Below are positions 5,763 to 11,970 of a stretch of DNA of 11,970 nt, piece by piece; positions within the stretch are counted from its first letter, which is position 1, and each line of letters opens with the position of its first letter. The stretch comes from Dysgonamonadaceae bacterium (GTDB lineage Bacteria; Bacteroidota; Bacteroidia; Bacteroidales; Azobacteroidaceae), in contig JAIRSN010000231.1 in assembly GCA_031255425.1 (NCBI GenBank), positions 1 through 11,970 of the forward strand, written 5' to 3'. Both the position numbers and the translations under genes were made by a program. A model generated the notes under the pieces. The model was given only the letters and a program-made list of their open reading frames with translations, was not told where the DNA came from and did not search any database.

Positions 5763-8700
5763 TTAAAAAGTAAGATTTAAACCGAACAGGAACTGGCGGC
5801 TTTTCGGATAGGCCGCATAATCCACCCCGGGAGTCGGCATGTCTTCGGAAGAAGAACGGGTCGAAACTTCCGGATCAAACCCTGTATAGTTCGTCAGGCA
5901 GAACACATTGTAAGCCGAAGCATAGAAACGCAGCGACTGTATTTTCAGCTTGCCGGACAAACTTTTCGGTATGGTGTAGCCCAAGGTTAACGTATTCAGG
6001 CGCAAGAACGAAGCATCTTCAACCGCCCAGTCGGTAAGTATAAAGTTCTTCATGTGAGGCGACCACAATTTCGTGTTTGCGTTCAGGGCTTTCAACTGAT
6101 CGGGATCATTCGTAATGGTTCCGTCGGGAAGCAGGTTGGTCCAGCGTTCGCCCGCGCCCATTATATCAATCATGTTGCGGTAATTGAATTTACTGGTCGA
6201 AGTATATTCGATCTTATTGGCGTTATAGACGTCGTTTCCGTAACTGTAGTTGAATACAGCCGACAGGTCGAAGCCGTAAGCGCGTCCGTTGATGGAGAAC
6301 CCGCCGCTATTGAGCGGATTGGCATTCCCGATAACCTGTTTGTCGGCTGTGGTTATCTTGTTGTCGCCACCGGCCGTGTCTTTCAATTTGATTGAACCCG
6401 GCCTGACTTTCGAATCCAGGACATCGGAATAAGCAGGCTGTCCGTTTTTCAATATCCAGGTATCCGAAGCCGAGTCGTATCTTTCAAAGTCATCCACTTC
6501 GTAACGTCCGTCGGAAACATAACCATACATTTCGCCGATGGCTCCACCCACGCGGACAATGTAGTCGGCTTGCACTTCGGAATTCCAGTAGGCTTGAGTG
6601 ACGAGTTGATCCAAGCCTCCCAAAGAATTGATTTTGTTTTTATTGAACCCGATGTTGAAATCGAAGCTCAAACCGTAATCTCTCTTATCAATGGCTACAT
6701 AGTTGACATTCACCTCAACGCCTCTGTTTTCGGTTTGACCGATGTTGCGGTATTGGTATTTGTATCCGCTTCCTTCCACGGGGAATCGAATCAACAGATC
6801 GTCGGTCGTATTCCAGTAAAGCTCCAAAGAACCGCTCAAACGGGTGTTAAACAAGGCATAATCCAGGGCAATGTTGCGCGTAGTGGTTGTTTCCCATGTC
6901 AGATTGGGATTGGCCATGATATTGGGATTCGGCGCCCAGTAGCTTTCGTTGGCTAACCATGTCGGATTCGATGTACCCGGCTCCAAGTATTGATTCATGG
7001 TTCCGGAAGGGATATTATTGTTCCCTGCCTGTCCGTAGCTGGCGCGAAACTTCAAGTCGCTCAACCAGCTTTCGGCGGAATTCATGAACCCTTCTTCCGA
7101 AATACGCCATGCGGCGGATACGGCGGGAAAGAGTCCCCAGCGGTTGCCTCTGGCAAATTTGCCGGAACCGTCGGCGCGGAACGTAGCCGATAACAGATAT
7201 TTATCTTTGAAATCATAGTTCAGCCGGCCGAAGAAAGACAGCAACTTGTCATCCGGACTGTACGAATCATCCAGATTGCCGGCAGTACCCTGGGCGGTCA
7301 GATACAAACAGTTTTCGAAATTAAATTCGTTCGGGAAACCGGTTACAATACTGCTGAGGTTTTCATTTTTTCCGATAATCGTTTCTTCCCCTATAATTGC
7401 GTTCAGGGAATGATTCTTATTCAGAATATTTTTGAAGTCATAACTGATGGTATTGGTATTTCTGAACGTGTTTCTCCATCTGTTTGTCATGGAAATGGCA
7501 GGCATACCCTGTTCTCCGGCAGGCGCGTTGTTTCTGGAATAATAGGACGTTTCTCCATAAAAACGCGAATCGCGGTCGTTGTAGCGGTCTATCCCCAATT
7601 CTGTTTTCACCGTGAAATCTTTGAATAGATCCCAGGCAAAGCTACCGACGGCATTAAATGACTGTCTGCGCTGTTTGCGGTCGTTGTCGCGCAAGGCTGT
7701 CAGCGGATCGATCATATTGTCGTTCATGTCATCATCGGGATCATCCATATTGACCACCTTCAACGGTATCGGAGGATAAACCATTGCCATCTTGGTACGC
7801 GAGTCGCGCATACCGACAGCCGTTTTTGATCCGTCGGTGGAACCGGCACCCGAAATCTCGGTCGTTGAATAGCGCACCGAAAAATCTATCTTTGTCGTTT
7901 CGGTGGGTTTGCTGTTCAATTTCAAGGAGAAGTTATCGCGGGAGTAGGACGAATTTTTCATGATGGCGTCATTGTTGATATGCGCATAATTGAAATTGTA
8001 TTTTATTTTGTCCGAACCGCCCGATATACTCAGGTTCTGGTTGAACGTTTGTCCCCAGTATCCGTAAACCTGGTCTAACCAGTCTATCCCCTGTTTTCCG
8101 GCATACATATCCATATCGTCGTATGCTCCGAAATACTTTTCGTAGTTGCTTTTGGAATCCCGCAACAGAGACAATTCGTATTGCCACTTCAAATAATCCT
8201 GATCATCTATTCGCTGCAACGGATTTGCAATCCTGGAACCTGCAATGTAAGCGTTGTAATTAACGGTTACTCTGCCTTCCTGTCCTGCTTTGGTTGTAAT
8301 AATAATTACGCCGTTTGCTCCGCGAGATCCATAGATAGCGGCAGAGGAAGCGTCTTTCAGCACATCAATAGACGCAATGTCCGATGTAGCAATGTCGCTG
8401 ATACTCGATACCGGAAAGCCGTCCACAATATACAACGGCTCGTTGCTCTGCGTAATAGACCCACCGCCGCGCACCCGAATCATGACGTTGGCATCGGGCG
8501 AGCCTTCCGTAGTCGTTACATGTACGCCGGCAAGTTTCCCGGTGATAGCTTCGGCAGCCGTTGCCACCGGCACGGCCGCAACCGTTGCTCCGCTAACCGA
8601 TGCAACGGAACCGGTCAGGTCTCTCCTTTTCATCGTTCCGTAACCAATCACCACCACTTCGTCCAAAATCGACACATCCTCGTCGAGGACCACGTCCATC

Positions 8701-8999
8701 GTGCTGCCGGTGATGCCGGCCTCTTTCGTCTTCATGCCGATATAACTTATCACCAGCGTTTTGTTTTCATCCGGAACCGACAGCGAATATTTTCCGTCCA
8801 AATCGGTTACCGTTCCCAAAGAGGTGCCTTTGACGGTGACGCTTGCGCCGATCACGGTTTCGCCGGAAGTGTCGGTGACGACTCCCGATACGGTTCGCGA
8901 TTGAGCATTCACCTGCGCACAAACAAATACATTTACCCATAGCGCCGCGAATAACGTTAGCGCTACCTTACGATGTCTTTTCATTTTCTTTAGATTCAT
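5763..8999 (-). CDS. susC-like: SusC/RagA-type TonB-dependent outer membrane transporter
   Basis: This 1078-residue outer membrane barrel imports glycan fragments into the periplasm, driven by TonB/ExbBD, in complex with the SusD protein encoded just downstream. A signal peptide occupies about residues 1-32. A carboxypeptidase-regulatory-like domain follows at about 35-108 (VSGVVTDTSGETVIGASV). The TonB-box region DEVVVIGYGT lies at 113-122. The plug domain at about 124-240 carries LYIVDGFPV (189-197) and the conserved IDVLKDASSAAIYGSRGANG (211-230). The rest is barrel and ends in the terminal Phe expected for outer membrane insertion. No extra N-terminal sigma/anti-sigma signalling domain is present, so regulation is probably by a transcription factor outside the window. 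Met1 (8999) and Met6 (8984) are both possible starts; both leave an intact signal peptide. The 216-bp AT-rich gap upstream probably holds its promoter. Confidence 0.97.
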   Translation of the reverse strand: MNLKKMKRHRKVALTLFAALWVNVFVCAQVNAQSRTVSGVVTDTSGETVIGASVTVKGTSLGTVTDLDGKYSLSVPDENKTLVISYIGMKTKEAGITGSTMDVVLDEDVSILDEVVVIGYGTMKRRDLTGSVASVSGATVAAVPVATAAEAITGKLAGVHVTTTEGSPDANVMIRVRGGGSITQSNEPLYIVDGFPVSSISDIATSDIASIDVLKDASSAAIYGSRGANGVIIITTKAGQEGRVTVNYNAYIAGSRIANPLQRIDDQDYLKWQYELSLLRDSKSNYEKYFGAYDDMDMYAGKQGIDWLDQVYGYWGQTFNQNLSISGGSDKIKYNFNYAHINNDAIMKNSSYSRDNFSLKLNSKPTETTKIDFSVRYSTTEISGAGSTDGSKTAVGMRDSRTKMAMVYPPIPLKVVNMDDPDDDMNDNMIDPLTALRDNDRKQRRQSFNAVGSFAWDLFKDFTVKTELGIDRYNDRDSRFYGETSYYSRNNAPAGEQGMPAISMTNRWRNTFRNTNTISYDFKNILNKNHSLNAIIGEETIIGKNENLSSIVTGFPNEFNFENCLYLTAQGTAGNLDDSYSPDDKLLSFFGRLNYDFKDKYLLSATFRADGSGKFARGNRWGLFPAVSAAWRISEEGFMNSAESWLSDLKFRASYGQAGNNNIPSGTMNQYLEPGTSNPTWLANESYWAPNPNIMANPNLTWETTTTRNIALDYALFNTRLSGSLELYWNTTDDLLIRFPVEGSGYKYQYRNIGQTENRGVEVNVNYVAIDKRDYGLSFDFNIGFNKNKINSLGGLDQLVTQAYWNSEVQADYIVRVGGAIGEMYGYVSDGRYEVDDFERYDSASDTWILKNGQPAYSDVLDSKVRPGSIKLKDTAGGDNKITTADKQVIGNANPLNSGGFSINGRAYGFDLSAVFNYSYGNDVYNANKIEYTSTSKFNYRNMIDIMGAGERWTNLLPDGTITNDPDQLKALNANTKLWSPHMKNFILTDWAVEDASFLRLNTLTLGYTIPKSLSGKLKIQSLRFYASAYNVFCLTNYTGFDPEVSTRSSSEDMPTPGVDYAAYPKSRQFLFGLNLTF

Positions 9000-9117
9000 T
9001 TTTATTATAATTACAGGATTTATATGAAATAATTATTTTCGTGTTTGTTTTTTGTTATAGTCGGAATAAACAAATTAGCGTGCTGATACTCATTGAATTT
9101 TCATACTATATCGAAAG

Positions 9118-9125
9118 CAAATGTA
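9118..9125 (-). promoter_or_regulatory. Candidate Bacteroidota -7 element upstream of susC
   Basis: On the minus strand these bases read TACATTTG, an exact match to the TAnnTTTG -7 element of the main Bacteroidota sigma factor. The matching -33 region is weak: only a TTTC lies 17 bp further upstream (9143-9146) instead of the expected TTTG. Transcription starting here would give a leader of about 110 bases before the susC ATG. It fits the position where a PUL promoter is expected, but an eight-base motif with four free or A/T positions is easily met by chance in DNA this AT-rich. Confidence 0.35.
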
Positions 9126-9174
9126 ACACCTTTTTATATAAAGAAAGGATGACATATTTCCCATATATAGTGGA

Positions 9175-9182
9175 CAAATATA
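9175..9182 (-). promoter_or_regulatory. Second candidate -7 element upstream of susC
   Basis: On the minus strand these bases read TATATTTG, again an exact TAnnTTTG match, 57 bp upstream of the other candidate and about 33 bp after the lyase stop codon. A GTTT at 9200-9203 with a 17-bp spacer is the best -33 partner visible, and it is poor. The leader to susC would be about 165-170 bases. It could be a second promoter, the only real one, or a chance match. I see no convincing terminator between the lyase and this site, so read-through from the lyase gene is also possible. Confidence 0.28.
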
Positions 9183-9215
9183 CCATCCTCAAAATAAATA
9201 AACTATTTTCGCAAC

Positions 9216-11939
9216 TTACTTAATAATTACCTTCAACGTGTTTCTGTTTCCGTCTTTACCGGCGATTTGCAACAGGTAAATTCCCTTCGTTATTCCTGCC
9301 GTGTTGACCGTTTGCGACAGGGTAGACTGGGAAACCAACTGCCCGGAAAGGCTGAACAGTTTCAACGAGGCAATATTCCCGTTGACAACCAGTGCCGTTT
9401 CGGTTTGATAGGGCTTGTAAGCCACCGGTTCTTTTACCTCCGGGATGCCCGTGAAGTCGCCGTCGTATACGCGGATAAACAAGTCGTAGATCCGGAGCCC
9501 GCCGCCGGAAGCCGTGTTGACAAACCGTACGACAACCGGTTTTTTGGTATCCGTGATGCCTCCCCGCGACATAACGTCCCAAGAGGCGAAGGTGCCTTTC
9601 TTGAATTTCTCTACGGATGTTTTTTTCCATTCGCTTTCGGGAGTGCCCGGCGTGCCGAACAGAATATCAACCGTCCGGTCGCCGGAGGTGAACATGTTGA
9701 TCTTTAATTCTACCAGGCTCGGCAAGGTGAATTGCACGTAGCCGCCGCTTTTCCCTACGTCGATAGCGCCGTCGTGCCCGAAAGGAGCGCTGTCTTTCGA
9801 AAAGTCTTTGTCCCATACGGTATTGGCGTCGGTCGACAGGGTGACAATATTGCCTTGCAAATCGGCATGACGTTCTTCATAGGCAACGGCAATCGGGTAC
9901 CAGTCGCCGGTCAGGACCTTGGTGGGAACGACCCGGGTGATGGTTCCGTTCAATGTCAGTTCGCTCATACCGCCTACGGTTTTCACGGAGAAAGAGCCGT
10001 CGGCAACGGGGCTGCCGGAGATAGTCAGCGTTTTGCCCGACTTGGACGCTTGCAGTCCGGCGGGCAGTCCGCTTACGGTCACATCGGTGGCTCCCCCACC
10101 CCATTCAATAAGGATGTCTTGGATGGCTGCGCCGATGTTCACCGTTTGGGAAAGGTTGTTGGACGTGCAGGTCAATGTGCCGGGCGCCACGGTGGAAATC
10201 GTGATTGTTCCGCTCAGCACCACCTGGTTTTCACCGCCGGCGGTTTTCACGGTATAGGTTCCCGAAGCAGCCGGCGTTCCCGAAATGCTTGCGGTTTTCG
10301 CAGCAGCATCCTCGGCTACCGAAAGCCCGCCGGGCAGGTTTTCGACCACCACACCGGTGGCGGCAGCGCCCCATTTATAGACGATGGGCGTGATGGCGGT
10401 TCCCGTGTAGACGGTTTGGTTGGGATTGCCGGAGATCAGGCTCAAGGTTGCCTGTGTCGGGTCGCCCACTTCAAAAGCGCCGAAATCGGCGGTTGTTCCG
10501 CTGTAAGGGATGCTTACATTTTCCAGCGCCCGGTAATCCAACGGTTGTTGGGCGGCGGGCAGGAAAGCTGCCGGCGTGAAGTTGTCGATGACCTGTCCTT
10601 TGTCGATCAGGACACTCCCTTCTTTCAGTTTGCCGAAGTTGTTGTCGGGCAAACTTCCGTCTGCCTGGCGGGAGGCAAGAAAGTCCGCCGAGCTTAAACT
10701 CAGGAACTCGCCGGTGTAATCTTTGGTGAGCGCCGATTTGCTGGCGGCGTCTTTTATCGGGTTGCAACCGTCCAGGGTAGTCCAACTGTTGTAGTCGGAA
10801 TTGGGATTGCTGGAGGAATGAAACTCGTGGTTGGATTTTTCATTCTTCGTGGATTTGAATCCGACGTTGTTTCTCAGGTACATATCCCCGTAATCGAAGG
10901 GTTGGGAGAAACGGTAGTTAAACTCGTTGCTAAAGCTCAGGTTGTTGAGCAGATACATGGCTTCCTGCGCATTGTTCTGGTCGAAGCCTTTGTGCAAGGA
11001 CTCGAAAGCGATGTTGTTCCGCACCACGTGGGCGCCGACCGACTGGTTGAAAGCTGCGCCGCCGGAACTGCCTCCGCCGCCTAATTTAAATCCGTTTCCG
11101 TTTTTTCCTTCGCTGTTGTCCGGTTTGCGTCCGGCACGCCAGCTCCAGCTATTTTCAATCAGGATGGGATGGTATACCATATATAAGTCCCAATTGTCGT
11201 CGGAGTTCATCCATGCGCGGCAACCGTGAAATTCCGTGCCGGGTCCGGGGAAGAGTTTGGCTGCGAAACCGTCGGCATCGCCGCCGTCGTCGCTGCCGCC
11301 GCCGTAGGCTTTGGCGTCGTAGTTGTTCCACGAATCGCAGTTAAGGACTACATTGTACCGGCAATAGGCGTAATTCGGATTGAATTGCGGAGTGCCGGAA
11401 ATGGGAAACGATTTGGTTTCTTCGTAGTCGAAGTCTTTATACATTCCGATTTGGAGCCCGGTGTCGTTGTTGTCGTGGAACTTGCAGTTTTCGATGATGT
11501 TGTAACTGCCTTCCATCTTCATTCCGTTGTCGAATGCGTGACACATTTCCAGGTTTTTGAAGTGCCAATAATTTCCCAGATGATTGACATAGATGCATCG
11601 CGACATTTTAAATTCCGATGTGTTGGATGGTTTCATGTCGCTGCCGTCGATGACCACGGTTTCTCCCGGATAGCCGAACAGACCGATCCGGGCGTCTGCC
11701 GTTCCCGATTTGTTGATAAGGACTCGCCGTTCCGGTTTGTAGGTTCCTCCGCGCACGTATACGATGTCGCCGGCTGCGGCGGCTTCAACGCCTTTCTGAA
11801 TGGTAGCAAAGGGGGCGTCTATCGTTCCCGGGTTGGCGTCGTCGCCGGTCGTAGATACGTAATAATCTGCGGCAAAATGGTTTTGTCCGCAAATTAAGCC
11901 CAGTAAAAGGATGAAATTTTTTATACAAAAGTGCTTCAT
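9216..11939 (-). CDS. PL9 family polysaccharide lyase with Ig-like modules and T9SS sorting domain
   Basis: This 907-residue secreted enzyme has a signal peptide (about 1-23) and then a parallel beta-helix of family PL9. PL9 enzymes cleave polygalacturonate, and in some Bacteroidota rhamnogalacturonan-I, by beta-elimination with a catalytic lysine and bound calcium. The signature block DGFAAKLFPGPGTEFHGCRA (223-242) places the probable catalytic base at Lys228. The acidic cluster SDDNWD (246-251) and the Asp/Gly-rich stretch at 212-223 are candidate calcium ligands. The PxxIENSWSW segment (258-267) is also typical. Two tandem Ig-like modules follow (about 498-581 and 588-669), then an unassigned beta-rich module (about 675-826) that may bind carbohydrate. 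Residues about 845-907 form a type A T9SS sorting domain (LKLFSLSGQLV, GIYLLQI). I infer export across the outer membrane by T9SS. The gene lies 216 bp upstream of susC on the same strand, outside the tight operon spacing. Only 31 bp of its upstream region is visible. Confidence 0.92.
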   Translation of the reverse strand: MKHFCIKNFILLLGLICGQNHFAADYYVSTTGDDANPGTIDAPFATIQKGVEAAAAGDIVYVRGGTYKPERRVLINKSGTADARIGLFGYPGETVVIDGSDMKPSNTSEFKMSRCIYVNHLGNYWHFKNLEMCHAFDNGMKMEGSYNIIENCKFHDNNDTGLQIGMYKDFDYEETKSFPISGTPQFNPNYAYCRYNVVLNCDSWNNYDAKAYGGGSDDGGDADGFAAKLFPGPGTEFHGCRAWMNSDDNWDLYMVYHPILIENSWSWRAGRKPDNSEGKNGNGFKLGGGGSSGGAAFNQSVGAHVVRNNIAFESLHKGFDQNNAQEAMYLLNNLSFSNEFNYRFSQPFDYGDMYLRNNVGFKSTKNEKSNHEFHSSSNPNSDYNSWTTLDGCNPIKDAASKSALTKDYTGEFLSLSSADFLASRQADGSLPDNNFGKLKEGSVLIDKGQVIDNFTPAAFLPAAQQPLDYRALENVSIPYSGTTADFGAFEVGDPTQATLSLISGNPNQTVYTGTAITPIVYKWGAAATGVVVENLPGGLSVAEDAAAKTASISGTPAASGTYTVKTAGGENQVVLSGTITISTVAPGTLTCTSNNLSQTVNIGAAIQDILIEWGGGATDVTVSGLPAGLQASKSGKTLTISGSPVADGSFSVKTVGGMSELTLNGTITRVVPTKVLTGDWYPIAVAYEERHADLQGNIVTLSTDANTVWDKDFSKDSAPFGHDGAIDVGKSGGYVQFTLPSLVELKINMFTSGDRTVDILFGTPGTPESEWKKTSVEKFKKGTFASWDVMSRGGITDTKKPVVVRFVNTASGGGLRIYDLFIRVYDGDFTGIPEVKEPVAYKPYQTETALVVNGNIASLKLFSLSGQLVSQSTLSQTVNTAGITKGIYLLQIAGKDGNRNTLKVIIK
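9219..9407 (-). other. T9SS type A C-terminal sorting domain of the lyase
   Basis: This segment encodes the last 63 or so residues of the PL9 protein. It shows the usual pattern of a Por secretion tail: a strand ending in a [VL]-[KY]-[LV]-[FY]-x-[LI]-x-G-[QK] turn (LKLFSLSGQLV), a short polar loop, then a GIYLLQI strand followed by a basic end (TLKVIIK). In known systems this domain is recognised by the T9SS translocon and removed as the protein is anchored to, or released from, the cell surface. The assignment rests on pattern resemblance. Confidence 0.8.
9933..10448 (-). repeat. Two tandem Ig-like modules within the lyase gene
   Basis: Two modules of roughly 80 residues, encoded at 10197-10448 and 9933-10178, align along their length. 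Shared landmarks in order are QTV, a Gly-Ala-Ile region, a W-G pair, the LPxGL turn, ISG[TS]P, the [TS][YF][TS]VKT strand and the closing GTIT. They resemble the putative-Ig or cadherin-like linkers of secreted Bacteroidota enzymes. They probably act as spacers between the catalytic helix and the C-terminal modules. The copies have diverged considerably, so the duplication is not recent. Confidence 0.72.
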
Positions 11940-11970
11940 TTGAAATAAATTTAAGAATTATTGAAAATCT

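Noticed and set aside
5763..8999. Anti-sigma-interacting SusC with signalling extension
   Set aside because: The N-terminus goes from signal peptide straight to the carboxypeptidase-regulatory-like domain; there is no room for an STN-type signalling domain.
9161..9173. Terminator after the lyase gene
   Set aside because: CCA/TGG symmetry gives only three paired bases and no T-tract follows on the minus strand.
9732..10697. Plus-strand frame of 321 codons
   Set aside because: It is antisense to the Ig-like region of the lyase; its Gly/Arg-rich composition is typical of a shadow frame.

Overview
The window carries most of a pectin-type polysaccharide utilisation locus (PUL) from a Bacteroidota bacterium, most likely of the order Bacteroidales. 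The evidence is an adjacent SusC/SusD pair, Bacteroidota-style lipoprotein signal peptides, A-rich leaders without clear Shine-Dalgarno sites, TAnnTTTG-type promoter motifs and a C-terminal type IX secretion (T9SS) sorting domain. All credible genes lie on the minus strand, so transcription runs from high to low coordinates.

In transcription order: (1) 11939-9216, a family PL9 polysaccharide lyase with two tandem Ig-like modules, an unassigned beta-rich module and a T9SS sorting domain; (2) a 216-bp AT-rich gap with two promoter-like -7 motifs; (3) 8999-5763, a SusC-type TonB-dependent transporter; (4) 5732-3894, a SusD-type glycan-binding lipoprotein; (5) 3866-2325, a surface-type lipoprotein with N-terminal fibronectin-III-like modules and a DUF4957/DUF5123-type beta-helix; (6) 2300-681, a GH28 polygalacturonase-type hydrolase. 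Genes 3 to 6 are separated by only 24-30 bp and look like one operon.

Inferred division of labour: the lyase is exported through T9SS and cuts polygalacturonan or rhamnogalacturonan backbone outside the cell. SusD and the DUF4957/DUF5123 lipoprotein capture fragments at the surface, SusC imports them using TonB energy, and the non-lipidated GH28 enzyme trims them in the periplasm. No regulator (hybrid two-component system, SusR or sigma/anti-sigma pair) and no GH88/GH105 unsaturated-uronyl hydrolase is present, so the locus probably continues beyond the right edge or depends on genes elsewhere.

The left end (1-680) differs. It is visibly more AT-rich and holds the 5' part of a small unrecognised gene (203 to the window edge, minus strand), a perfect 19-bp palindrome just upstream of it (243-261), and an array of twelve 21-bp units plus one decayed unit (281-553). 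Each 21-bp unit is built around an imperfect palindrome. This array is the least explained structure in the window: it has no CRISPR-like spacers, does not look convincingly coding, and has the geometry of a helically phased DNA-binding array.
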